From Streptomyces viridochromogenes (GTDB lineage: Bacteria > Actinomycetota > Actinomycetes > Streptomycetales > Streptomycetaceae), in the NCBI RefSeq assembly GCF_001270495.1, contig NZ_LGUR01000236.1, forward strand, positions 1 to 53,561: 53,561 bases of DNA, given 5' to 3'. Numbering within the stretch: position 1 is the first letter of the stretch; every line of letters starts with the position of its first letter. The notes beneath the pieces are model-generated. The model was not told where the DNA came from and did no database searches. It worked only from the letters and a program-made list of their open reading frames with translations. Positions 36,680 to 44,585 of this stretch are shown in pieces. The position numbers were made by a program, and so were the translations under genes.

Positions 36680-36714
36680 CGGGCAGCAGAAAACGGCGGC
36701 GTCGGCCGTGCCCG
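36680..36714 (-). terminator. Attenuator-like hairpins in the ABC-F leader
   Basis: Just after the leader stop, ACGGC (36709-36705) pairs with GCCGT (36697-36693) and is followed directly by TTTT (36693-36690), an intrinsic-terminator shape. An alternative outer stem, CGGGCA (36714-36709) with TGCCCG (36685-36680), shares a base with it. A ribosome stalled on the leader could shift the balance. Confidence 0.5.
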
Positions 36715-36717
36715 GAC

Positions 36718-36741
36718 TCAGAGAAAGTAGAAGAAAGCCAT
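36718..36741 (-). CDS. Seven-codon leader peptide MAFFYFL of the ABC-F gene
   Basis: ATG GCT TTC TTC TAC TTT CTC TGA lies 68 bases upstream of the ABC-F start on the same strand. The peptide is almost all aromatic or hydrophobic, as in stalling peptides. The promoter -10 ends six bases before its ATG, so the ribosome would load on a leaderless transcript. The role as an antibiotic sensor is inferred from known leader-controlled ABC-F and erm genes. Confidence 0.6.
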   Translation of the reverse strand: MAFFYFL

Positions 36742-36747
36742 GGGCCC

Positions 36748-36777
36748 ACTATAGCAAGACGAGTCGTCTCGTCTCAA
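36748..36777 (-). promoter_or_regulatory. Promoter of the ABC-F transcript with operator in the spacer
   Basis: Minus-strand TTGAGA (36777-36772) and TATAGT (36753-36748) are 18 bases apart. The spacer contains AGACGA-G-TCGTCT (36757-36769), a perfect palindrome placed where a repressor would block RNA polymerase. The start site would fall at the leader ATG. Confidence 0.6.
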
Positions 36778-36795
36778 TGTCTCGCAAGCCGGGGC

Positions 36796-37758
36796 TCATG
36801 AGCAGCCCGTGAGGAATTCGATGAGCGCCGCGTTCACCTCGGCCGGACGTTCCTGTTGGGTCCAGTGCCCACAGCCCGCCAGCTTCAGGGGCTTGCGCCG
36901 GAGGTTGGGCATGAGGTCGGGGAGTTGCTCGATGAGCTCGGGAGTGCCGGGGAACGCCGGAACCAGGTCGCGGTCGCCGTACATGTAGAGGGCGGGCGCG
37001 GTGACGACGGCGCCGTGCCACGCGGCGGTCAGCTCCCAGTTGCGGTCGAGGTTGCGGTACCAGTTGAGGGCTCCGGTGAAGCCTTGGGAGAAGCTGTCGG
37101 TGAGCGCGTCGAGGTCGTCCTCGGTGAGCCATTGCGGCAGTACCTCGGGGTCCGGCATGTCCGCGAGCCAGCCGCGCTCGGGGTCGACCAGCGGCTGCTT
37201 GCCCTCGGCGGTGCCGGGAGCGTCGCCGGAGGCCGAGTAGAAGAACTTCCGCAAGGTGGTGCGGGTGTCCTTCGCGAATTCGGCGTCGGCGACGCCGGGG
37301 CGGTTGAAGTAGTTCCAGTAGAACCGGCCACCGAACCGCTCCTCCATGGTGGCCAGCGGAGGCTGCGTCCCCCGGAACGGGGGCGGCACGCTCAGACCGG
37401 CCACGCCGAGCACCATGTCCGGCCGCAGCAGCGCCGTGTGCCAGGCGACCGGCGCGCCCCAGTCGTGCCCGACGACATACGCCTTCTCCTCGCCCAGGGC
37501 CTGGATCAGTCCTACGACGTCACCGACCAGGTGCAGGATGGTGTACGCGCCGACGTCCTCGGGATGATCGCTGCGACCGTATCCGCGCTGGTCGGGGGCG
37601 ACCACTCGGAAGCCGGCGTCGGCCAGCGGGCCGAACTGGTGATGCCAGGAGTGCCACGACTCGGGGAAGCCGTGCAGGAGCACCACCAGGGGCCCGCTGC
37701 CCTGCTCGGCGATGTGCAGCCGAATGCCGTTCACGTCAACTGTCCGATGCTCAACCAT
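36796..37758 (-). CDS. Epoxide hydrolase-type alpha/beta hydrolase
   Basis: A 320-residue enzyme. LLHGFPESW carries the HGxP oxyanion motif, and GHDWGAPVA holds the Asp nucleophile. The cap contains the Tyr-rich region RFYWNYF, YGDRDLV gives the acid, and GCGHWTQQE the His. This is the standard soluble epoxide-hydrolase pattern. No ribosome site is visible; TACGCT lies seven bases before the ATG, so it too may be leaderless. It lies between the ABC-F promoter and the GH97 gene, and the three are co-directional but probably independent. Confidence 0.85.
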   Translation of the reverse strand: MVEHRTVDVNGIRLHIAEQGSGPLVVLLHGFPESWHSWHHQFGPLADAGFRVVAPDQRGYGRSDHPEDVGAYTILHLVGDVVGLIQALGEEKAYVVGHDWGAPVAWHTALLRPDMVLGVAGLSVPPPFRGTQPPLATMEERFGGRFYWNYFNRPGVADAEFAKDTRTTLRKFFYSASGDAPGTAEGKQPLVDPERGWLADMPDPEVLPQWLTEDDLDALTDSFSQGFTGALNWYRNLDRNWELTAAWHGAVVTAPALYMYGDRDLVPAFPGTPELIEQLPDLMPNLRRKPLKLAGCGHWTQQERPAEVNAALIEFLTGCS

Positions 37759-37815
37759 GACGACGAGCGTACGTGCCGTGATCTTCGAACGGCGGAGCAG
37801 GTATGTGGCCGACCG

Positions 37816-39783
37816 TCAGCTCGGCCTGAGGATGATCGCCTGGCCGCCGGCCGGGGCCATGGCGACGTCCAGGCTGGTCGCCGAGGTGACGGTGCGGGTG
37901 CTGACGACGACCGGGGTCTGGTACGGGTTGGTGCCCGGTGTGCCGTCGGAGTAGATCGTCGCCGTGTACGTTCCGCTGCCGAGGAAGGACAGCGGGAGCG
38001 ACAGGGTCCGGGACGTCTCGTTGGTCATCGCCCCGAGGTACCAGGTGGCGCCGTCGCGCCGGGCGACGGCCACGTACTCGCCGATCGATCCGGCCAGCGT
38101 CCGGCTCTCGTCCCAGGTCGTGGGGACGGCGTTGAACCAGGGCAGCCCTGGCCAGTTGGCGGGGTTGTTGTACTTGGACGGTCTGTCGTACCAGAAGAGG
38201 AAGTTGAGGGGCTGGTAGTACACCGCGGCCATGGCCATCTGGTGGGTGTTGGTCGTCTTGTCGCGGGACTGGCCGTAGCAGATCGTGTAGTCCATCGGGC
38301 CGCCGATGTTGCGGGCGAAGGGCAGCGTCACGTTGTGCGTGGCCGTCGGGAACTGCTCGTTGCCCCGGACGCCTTCCAGGCTGATGTAGTTCGGATACGT
38401 CCGCTCGAAGCCGAACGGCCGGACGTCGTCGTGCATGTCGATCAGCAGTTCGTACTTGGCGGCCGTCGCGGCCCACTCGATGATCTGGTCGGTCATCGAC
38501 CGGGTGCCGTCGTTGATGAAGCCGAGCTTGATCCCCTGCACGCCCCAGCTCTTGTAGAGGCCGAACAGCGCGTCCGCGTCCGTCAGGGCGAGCCGGTTGA
38601 CATAGAGGAAGACGCCGATGCCCTGGCTCGTGGCGTACGAGATGACCGACGGCAGGTCGATGGCGGCGATGGGCCTGGTCGCGTCGACGGTGGAGAACTC
38701 CGGGCCGTACCAGCCGGCGTCGTACTCGATGTACTGCACGCCGCGGGCCACGGCGAAGTCGACACCCGCCATGCCGGCGGCGGTGCTGAGCTCACACCGG
38801 AAGACCTTGCCCGGCTTGATCCATGAGGTGTCGTCGAGGGCGCTGTCCGGGGCCAGGTTGAGCACCAGCTCGGCGTTGTCGACGAGTTCGGCGTGGGTGG
38901 AGCCGACGACGACGGCGCGCCAGGGTGTGGCGAACGGTGTGGTGACGGTCGTGGTCGGCTCGACGGGGCCGGTGCCGCGGGCGGTGTGCTCCATGAGGAA
39001 GGCCGACAGGGTGTTGGGCCGCCCCGGGACCGAACTGAGCATCAGCCGGGGGAAGTTCACCCGCGCCGACTCGCAGACGCAGGCGACGAGGCCGCCCGCG
39101 AGGGTGGCGGTGAGCGGCAGGTCGGTCAGCGGGCCGTTGTCCGTGCCTGCGGTCCCCGTGACGGGGATCGCGTCGGGGGCGACCGGTTCGTAGGCGTTCT
39201 CGTCGCGGGCGCTGTAGACAGTGGTGTCGTCCGGGAAGACGAAGGTCGTCAGCTCGTCGGCGATGGTCGCCGTGCCCTGGTCCAGCAGCACGTAACGGAG
39301 GGCCACACCGGTCCGGTACGCCCGGATGCGGACGCCGAACCGGATCCCTGAGGGCCGGTCCCTGAGGTTCCAGCGCTGCTCCTGGTAGTGGTCGACGACC
39401 CGCGCGTTGCGCCCGTACACCGGGGACCACGTGCGGTGAACTGTGCCGCGCCCGCTCCCCGTCACCGTCACGTCACTGCCTAGGACGGTCCCGTCGCTCA
39501 GCCTGATCCCCAGGGCAGAGGTGTCGATCACCGTCCTGCCGTCGCGCTCGGCGTGCCACCGGAGTGCGCCGTTCACCACGGACAGCGTGATGGACGTGCC
39601 GCCCATGCGGGCGGTCGCGCTGCACGAGCTCGCCGCCGCGTGGGCCGGCTGCGCGGCGCCGATCCCCGCCGCTGCCATCCCGACGGTGACGGCCGTGCCC
39701 TTGAGCATCCCCCGGCGTGACAGTGGCCCCGGCCCGCCGCCGCTGCCCGCCGCGGACTCGTCCCGGTTCTGTGAAGTTCTCAT
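37816..39783 (-). CDS. Secreted glycoside hydrolase family 97
   Basis: A 655-residue exported glycosidase. The signal has SRRGMLKGTAVTVGMAAAG, a twin-arginine type, ending in AHA. The N-terminal beta-sandwich is followed by the barrel entrance DTSWIKPGKVFRCE and YIEYDAGWYGPE, then GIKLGFIND, LLIDMHDD and ISLEGVRGNEQ, which match GH97 alpha-glucosidase/alpha-galactosidase. A C-terminal beta domain closes the protein. Whether it is an inverting or retaining member is not decided here. GAGAGG precedes the ATG. A LacI-type operator lies about 80 bases upstream. It probably releases glucose or galactose from extracellular glycans. Confidence 0.8.
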   Translation of the reverse strand: MRTSQNRDESAAGSGGGPGPLSRRGMLKGTAVTVGMAAAGIGAAQPAHAAASSCSATARMGGTSITLSVVNGALRWHAERDGRTVIDTSALGIRLSDGTVLGSDVTVTGSGRGTVHRTWSPVYGRNARVVDHYQEQRWNLRDRPSGIRFGVRIRAYRTGVALRYVLLDQGTATIADELTTFVFPDDTTVYSARDENAYEPVAPDAIPVTGTAGTDNGPLTDLPLTATLAGGLVACVCESARVNFPRLMLSSVPGRPNTLSAFLMEHTARGTGPVEPTTTVTTPFATPWRAVVVGSTHAELVDNAELVLNLAPDSALDDTSWIKPGKVFRCELSTAAGMAGVDFAVARGVQYIEYDAGWYGPEFSTVDATRPIAAIDLPSVISYATSQGIGVFLYVNRLALTDADALFGLYKSWGVQGIKLGFINDGTRSMTDQIIEWAATAAKYELLIDMHDDVRPFGFERTYPNYISLEGVRGNEQFPTATHNVTLPFARNIGGPMDYTICYGQSRDKTTNTHQMAMAAVYYQPLNFLFWYDRPSKYNNPANWPGLPWFNAVPTTWDESRTLAGSIGEYVAVARRDGATWYLGAMTNETSRTLSLPLSFLGSGTYTATIYSDGTPGTNPYQTPVVVSTRTVTSATSLDVAMAPAGGQAIILRPS

Positions 39784-39860
39784 CGTCAAGGGCCTCTCGG
39801 TTGAGGGCAGCGCCGGGCGCGGCTCGATCGGGGCGAAGGGCGTGCGCGGCGAAAGATGTA

Positions 39861-39872
39861 GTAAGCGTTTTC
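39861..39872. promoter_or_regulatory. LacI-type operator GTAAGCGTTTTC
   Basis: The CG-centred pseudo-palindrome GTAAGCGTTTTC, read GAAAACGCTTAC on the gene strand, resembles sites of LacI-family sugar repressors. It lies 78 bases before the GH97 start. No LacI gene is in the window. Confidence 0.5.
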
Positions 39873-40019
39873 TTCCGGGGATGTTGTACGCGCCCTTGCG
39901 AGGCGGGGTCAAGACGGCGGCCACGATCCGGCCGCACCGGCCCGAGCGACCCGCCGTCCGGCACAGGGCGAACCCCGCCGGAAAGGGACGTCACGCAGTC
40001 CTCAGGACGCACGGCGGCA

Positions 40020-41039
40020 TCAGACCCCAGGACCGGGATTCACGTGGATCTTGGGGCCGGGGCCGGCGCCCTCCGGCCGTTCACCCGCGAGCACCGGGCC
40101 GACCTCGTCGAGGCTCACGGTGGCCGCGACGAGGGGCCTGGGGTCGACCGCTCCGGACGCGTAGGCGCGGATGGTGTCGTCCAGGCCGGGAGAGGCGGAC
40201 AGGATCCCCACGGCCGTCACGTCCTTCAGCACGAGCGTCCGGGTGTCGATCCTGCTCGGCTCGCCGGCCAGCCCGATGTGGACGACCCGACCGGACGGTT
40301 CGACCAACTCCAGTGCCTTCTCCGGCAGACGGGCAGCGTTCGAGGCGTCGACGACCGCGTCGAAGGGCAGGTCCGGAAGGGAATGCTCGTCCCATACGTG
40401 CGCGAAGCCCAAGGCGTGGGCGAAGTCGGGGGACTTGTCGGCACGGTCCAGCAGGTGGACTTCCGCGCCCGCTGCCCGCAGGAACATCGCGACCAGGAGG
40501 CCGATCGTCCCGGCCCCCAGGACGAGAGCGCGGTCCCCGGTGCCGGGCGCCGCCGCCCGCGCCGCACGCAGGGCGTTGCCGCCCGGCTCCACGAGCGCGC
40601 CGAGTGCGGCGTCGACCGATTCGGGCAGGGCGTGCAACGAGGATGCCGGTACCGCGAGTTGCTCAGCCAGGGCGCCGGCCCGCGCGCCGCGGATGCCGAC
40701 CTCCTGGCGCCTCTCGCACACGTGCTGATGGCCCCGCAGACAGCGCCGGCAACCGCCGCAGCCGAGCATCGTGTTACCCATGACGCGCCGCCCGATCCAC
40801 CCGGGGTCGACGCCGTCACCGACCGCCGCCACCCGCCCGGCCCACTCGTGGCCCGGCCGCATCGGGTACGTGGAGTGTCCTTGGTGCAGGTAGGCCATGG
40901 CGCCGGTGAAGAACTCCATGTCGGTGCCGCACACACCGACCCGCTCGACGTCCACGACGACTTCACCGGGTACGGCCACCGGTGCCGGGACCTCCTGGAC
41001 CTCGTACGCGCCGGGGCCGGTCAGGACGAAAGCGCGCAT
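40020..41039 (-). CDS. Zinc-dependent medium-chain alcohol dehydrogenase
   Basis: A 339-residue MDR enzyme. Catalytic-zinc ligands are Cys37 (VCGTD) and His64-Glu65 (GHEW). The structural zinc set is Cys94, Cys97, Cys100 and Cys108. The coenzyme site is ALVLGAGTIGLLVAMFLRAAG with LLDRADK, suiting NAD. It resembles threonine/sorbitol/galactitol dehydrogenases. AAGG precedes the ATG chosen; an earlier ATG would add an odd basic stretch. It lies 51 bases downstream of the IclR gene on the same strand and next to a sugar-acid dehydratase, so oxidation of a sugar or sugar acid is likely. Confidence 0.85.
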   Translation of the reverse strand: MRAFVLTGPGAYEVQEVPAPVAVPGEVVVDVERVGVCGTDMEFFTGAMAYLHQGHSTYPMRPGHEWAGRVAAVGDGVDPGWIGRRVMGNTMLGCGGCRRCLRGHQHVCERRQEVGIRGARAGALAEQLAVPASSLHALPESVDAALGALVEPGGNALRAARAAAPGTGDRALVLGAGTIGLLVAMFLRAAGAEVHLLDRADKSPDFAHALGFAHVWDEHSLPDLPFDAVVDASNAARLPEKALELVEPSGRVVHIGLAGEPSRIDTRTLVLKDVTAVGILSASPGLDDTIRAYASGAVDPRPLVAATVSLDEVGPVLAGERPEGAGPGPKIHVNPGPGV

Positions 41040-41090
41040 GACACGACCTTGGTTGCGGCGCATGAGGTACACGATGGTCGTTCTCCAGAG

Positions 41091-41915
41091 TCAGGAGTGG
41101 GGTACGCCGAGCCGGCCGAGCAGAACACGCATCTCGTCGAGGGCGTCGACGAGAACGGCCGGCGGCGTCCGGTACGCCAGCGCGCTGACACTCACGGCCC
41201 CCGCGGGGACCGTGGGCGATGTCGGATAGACAGGCAGGGCGAGGCAGTTCACCCCGGCCTCGTTCTCCTGGTCGTCGATGCCGTATCCCCTCTCGCGCGT
41301 GACCGACAGATCGTGGTGCAGCGCGGCGGCCGTACACAGGGAGCGCGCCGTACGGCGCTCCAGCGGGGAGCCGCCGATCCACGCCTCGACCTCCTCCACG
41401 GTGGCCAGCCGCCGGGCGAGCAGGAGCTTTCCGACGGCCGTGGTGTGCGCGGGGTTGCGCCCGCCGATCGTCGACGTCAGCCGGACCGCACCGGTGGGCG
41501 GGTCGACCTTGGCGCGGTAGACCACCTCACGCCCGTCGAGCACCGCGTAGTGGGCCGTCTCGCCGAACCGTCGTGCCAGCGCTTCGAGTACGGGACGCAG
41601 CCGCACCTGCTCGGGGCGCGCCTCGTGGTGGGCGAAGGCCATCCGCAGGAACTCGTTCCCCAGCACATAGTGGCCACGGGCGTCCTGGTCCGCCAGCCCG
41701 GCCCGCCGCAGCGCGCCGAGCGCCCGGTGCACGGTCGGCTTGGGACTGGCGACGACCCGCGTCAGCTCCTCCAGCCCCACGCCGTCCGGATACCGGGCGA
41801 GCTCCTTGAGAACGGCCAGGACCCGGTCGGAGCCCACAAGGCGGTTGCCGCCGACGGAAGTTGGACCGTCGTCGCCGGGGGCTGTCGAACCGTCGGGCGT
41901 CTGCGTATGCTCCAT
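41091..41915 (-). CDS. IclR-family regulator of the sugar-acid cluster
   Basis: A 274-residue regulator. The N-terminal winged helix is VLAVLKELARYPDGVGLEELTR, read here in two parts, then VVASPKPTVHRALGALRRAG with the recognition helix. The C-terminal effector domain has HTTAVGKLLLA, GYGIDDQENEAGVNCLALPV and SVSALAYR, the standard IclR pattern. It is divergent from the dehydratase over a 47-base gap holding an inverted repeat. It is followed by the zinc dehydrogenase on its own strand, so it probably controls both in response to a sugar acid. Confidence 0.9.
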   Translation of the reverse strand: MEHTQTPDGSTAPGDDGPTSVGGNRLVGSDRVLAVLKELARYPDGVGLEELTRVVASPKPTVHRALGALRRAGLADQDARGHYVLGNEFLRMAFAHHEARPEQVRLRPVLEALARRFGETAHYAVLDGREVVYRAKVDPPTGAVRLTSTIGGRNPAHTTAVGKLLLARRLATVEEVEAWIGGSPLERRTARSLCTAAALHHDLSVTRERGYGIDDQENEAGVNCLALPVYPTSPTVPAGAVSVSALAYRTPPAVLVDALDEMRVLLGRLGVPHS

Positions 41916-41919
41916 GGCG

Positions 41920-41954
41920 TTCCAGACTGTAGACCTCCGTACCAACTGCTGGAA
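41920..41954. promoter_or_regulatory. Inverted repeat in the iclR-dehydratase gap
   Basis: TTCCAG and CTGGAA are 6-base arms with a 23-base centre, together spanning most of the divergent gap. The right arm overlaps the dehydratase ribosome site. It is a likely IclR operator. Confidence 0.45.
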
Positions 41955-41962
41955 GAGGTCCC

Positions 41963-43678
41963 ATGGTGAGGCTGCGCAGCGCACAGTGGTACGAGGGACA
42001 GGACCGCAATGCCTACATCCACCGCGCGTGGATGCGCCGGGGCGTGCCGGGCGACGCCTTCACCGGCCGACCGCAGATCGCCATCGCCAACACGGCATCG
42101 GACCTGACCCCTTGCAACGCTCATCTCCACGAGGTCGCGTCCTCGGTCCGCGACGGCGTGTACGAGGCGGGCGGCATCCCGCTGGACCTGCCCGTGGTGT
42201 CGCTCGGCGAGACGAACGTACGGCCCACCGCCATGCTCTGGCGCAACATGGCCGCGATGGCCACCGAGGAGATGCTGCGGGCCAACCCCGTCGACGGCGT
42301 CGTCCTGCTGGGCGGCTGCGACAAGACGATCCCGTCGCTGCTCATGGCCGCCGCTTCGGTGGACCTGCCCGCCGTCGTCGTGCCCGGCGGCCCGATGCTG
42401 AACGGAACGTTCCGCGGCACGCCGCTGGGCTGCGGCACCGATGTGTGGCGGCTGTCGGAGGAGGTCCGCGCGGGCACGCTCTCGCAGGAGCAGTTCACCC
42501 GCTCCGAGTCGGCGATGATCCGCAGCAGAGGCCACTGCAACACCATGGGAACCGCCTCCACGATGGCCCTGGTCGCCGAGGCGCTGGGCACGGTCGTCCC
42601 CGGCGTGGCCGGCACCCCGGCCCCCGACAGCCGGCTGCTGGAGGCCGCTCACCTCACCGGACGCCTGGCGGTCGACATGGTGGGCGCCGACCGAAGGCCG
42701 GGCTCCCTCCTCACCAAGGCGTCCTTCCACAACGCGATCGTCGCCCTGGCCGCGATCGGCGGCTCCACGAACGCGGTCGTCCACCTCCTGGCCATCGCGG
42801 GCCGCCTGGGCATCGACCTCGCCCTCGACGACTTCGACCGCGTCGGCTCCCGCGTCCCGGTCCTGGTCGACCTCCAGCCCGCCGGCCGCTTCCTCATGGA
42901 GGACTTCCACCGCGCCGGAGGCATGCTCGCCGTCCTGCGCGAGGTACGCGACCTGCTCGACCCCGACGCCCTGACCGTCACCGGCAAGCCCCTCGTCGAC
43001 GCGCTCGACGACGCCTCGATCTGGGACACCGAGGTCATCCGCACCCGCGCCGAACCCCTGGTCGCCGAGGGCGGCATCGCCGTCCTGCGCGGCAACCTCG
43101 CCCCCGACGGCGCGCTCGTCAAACCGGCCGCCGCCTCCCCGCACCTGCTGCGCCACCGCGGCCGGGCCGTCGTCTTCGACTCCATCGAGGACTTCCACGC
43201 CCGCATCGACGATCCGGACCTCGACGTCGACGCCGGCTCGGTCCTCGTCCTGCGCGGCTGCGGCCCCAAGGGCTACCCGGGCATGCCCGAGGTCTCCAAC
43301 ATGCCCCTGCCGAAGAAGCTCCTCGAACAGGGCGTCCGCGACATGGTCCGCGTCTGCGACGGCCGGATGAGCGGCACGGCGTACGGCACGGTCGTCCTGC
43401 ACGTGGCGCCGGAAGCGGCGGCGGGCGGGCCGCTGGCCCTCGTGCGGACCGGCGACTTCATCGTCCTGGACGTCGAAGCCCGCCGTATCGACGTCGACGT
43501 ACCGGCCGGCGAACTCGCCCGCAGAAGCCCGAGCGAGGCCACGGCCGACGCCTACGCCAACCCACGGCGCGGCTGGGAACGCCTCTACGTCGACCACGTC
43601 CTCCAGGCCGACACGGGCGCCGACCTGGACTTCCTGGTCGGCTCCAGCGGCTCGGAGGTGGGCCGCGAGTCGCACTGA
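41963..43678 (+). CDS. IlvD/Edd-family sugar-acid dehydratase
   Basis: A 571-residue iron-sulfur dehydratase. The cluster and metal cysteines are Cys51 (TPCNAH), Cys119 (GGCDKT) and Cys192 (GHCNTMGTASTM). The late region has VVFDSIEDF, LRGCGPKGYPGMPEVSNMP and VCDGRMSGTAYGTVVLHVAPE, as in the family. The branched-chain enzyme IlvD is usually a stand-alone biosynthetic gene. Here IclR control, a sugar-type dehydrogenase and the RNAYIHRAWMRRG start favour an arabinonate, xylonate or galactonate type dehydratase. GGAAGAGG precedes the ATG. It ends before a very strong terminator. Confidence 0.85.
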   Translation: MVRLRSAQWYEGQDRNAYIHRAWMRRGVPGDAFTGRPQIAIANTASDLTPCNAHLHEVASSVRDGVYEAGGIPLDLPVVSLGETNVRPTAMLWRNMAAMATEEMLRANPVDGVVLLGGCDKTIPSLLMAAASVDLPAVVVPGGPMLNGTFRGTPLGCGTDVWRLSEEVRAGTLSQEQFTRSESAMIRSRGHCNTMGTASTMALVAEALGTVVPGVAGTPAPDSRLLEAAHLTGRLAVDMVGADRRPGSLLTKASFHNAIVALAAIGGSTNAVVHLLAIAGRLGIDLALDDFDRVGSRVPVLVDLQPAGRFLMEDFHRAGGMLAVLREVRDLLDPDALTVTGKPLVDALDDASIWDTEVIRTRAEPLVAEGGIAVLRGNLAPDGALVKPAAASPHLLRHRGRAVVFDSIEDFHARIDDPDLDVDAGSVLVLRGCGPKGYPGMPEVSNMPLPKKLLEQGVRDMVRVCDGRMSGTAYGTVVLHVAPEAAAGGPLALVRTGDFIVLDVEARRIDVDVPAGELARRSPSEATADAYANPRRGWERLYVDHVLQADTGADLDFLVGSSGSEVGRESH

Positions 43679-43737
43679 CCGCGTTCCGCCCCCCCGACCC
43701 CGGGCCGCCGCCGGGGCAGGGGCCGCGGAAAAGGAAA

Positions 43738-43776
43738 CAGGTCCGTCAGACCCGTGTAGCGGGTCTGACGGACCTG
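43738..43776. terminator. Perfect 17-bp terminator hairpin
   Basis: CAGGTCCGTCAGACCCG and its exact complement flank the loop TGTAG. It lies between the convergent dehydratase and cyclophilin genes and should stop transcription from both sides. Confidence 0.85.
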
Positions 43777-43825
43777 AGTAGACGCGAACGGACCGGAACG
43801 GACCTGAAATGCGGCTACGCCTTCG

Positions 43826-44320
43826 TCAGGCGACGACGCCGCATTCCTCGACGACGATCTTCGTGCTCGTCGCGCCCGAGCGGCTGCCCAGGGCCTCGAC
43901 CGCCTTGACGACGTCCTCACCCTCGACGACCTCGCCGAACACGACGTGCTTGCCGTCCAGCCACGGCGTCACCACGGTGGTGATGAAGAACTGCGAGCCG
44001 TTGGTGCCCGGGCCCGCGTTGGCCATGCTGAGCAGGAACGGCCGGTCGTGCTTCAGCTGGAAGTTCTCGTCCGCGAACGTCTCACCGTAGATGCTCTTGC
44101 CGCCGGTGCCGTTGCCGTTGGTGAAGTCACCGCCCTGAAGCATGAACTCCGGGATGACCCGGTGGAAGGGGGAACCCTTGTATCCGAACCCGTTCTGGCC
44201 GGTCGCCAGCTCACGGAAGTTGCGTGCGGTCTTGGGCACGACGTCGTCGTACAGACGGAAGACGATACGGCCGAGGTCCTTGCCACCAGCCGAAACCTTG
44301 AAGAAGACGTTCTCGCTCAT
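43826..44320 (-). CDS. Cyclophilin-type peptidyl-prolyl isomerase
   Basis: A 164-residue cytoplasmic cyclophilin. [19 protein letters not shown] is the N-terminal core, [20 protein letters not shown] has the catalytic Arg and the Gln/Phe pocket, and [17 protein letters not shown] with [10 protein letters not shown] completes the active site, including the Trp of the cyclosporin pocket. ATG 44320 was chosen because GGAG is ten bases upstream; ATG 44326 would add two residues and is four bases from GGAG. It folds proteins by proline isomerisation and is not linked to its neighbours in function. Confidence 0.9.
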   Translation of the reverse strand: MSENVFFKVSAGGKDLGRIVFRLYDDVVPKTARNFRELATGQNGFGYKGSPFHRVIPEFMLQGGDFTNGNGTGGKSIYGETFADENFQLKHDRPFLLSMANAGPGTNGSQFFITTVVTPWLDGKHVVFGEVVEGEDVVKAVEALGSRSGATSTKIVVEECGVVA

Positions 44321-44426
44321 GACCATGATTCTCCACAAGAGGCGGGCCCAGGTCGAACTGGCGGGCCGTGGCGCGCCGGGAACCGGGCCGCCGACCGTAA
44401 TGAGGCGGACGGTATGGCAGGCATGA

Positions 44427-44576
44427 CCGGCCGACCCTGCCGACGACCCCCGCAACGGCGAGGGCCCCGGTCCGGACGGTGAACCGGCCACGCTGCAGGA
44501 CTTCCTGACGGACTACCGCATGACCCTGCGGAAGGCCGCGACCGACGCAGCACCGGCCGGAAGGGCGGGCCGGTGA
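44427..44576 (+). other. Open 50-codon segment without a start codon
   Basis: After an in-frame TGA (44424-44426) the frame runs 49 codons to TGA 44574-44576, ending [18 protein letters not shown] and a Gly/Arg tail. It reads like the helical end of a protein but has no ATG, GTG or TTG start giving the whole. It may be a gene remnant in the 259-base gap between cyclophilin and lipase, which holds nothing else I can see. Confidence 0.25.
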
Positions 44577-44585
44577 TACGGCGTC

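Noticed and set aside
36327..36749. Minus-strand frame starting at GTG 36749 before the ABC-F gene
   Set aside because: It overlaps the start of the ABC-F gene in another frame and becomes Arg/Gly-rich. The short MAFFYFL frame fits the promoter better.
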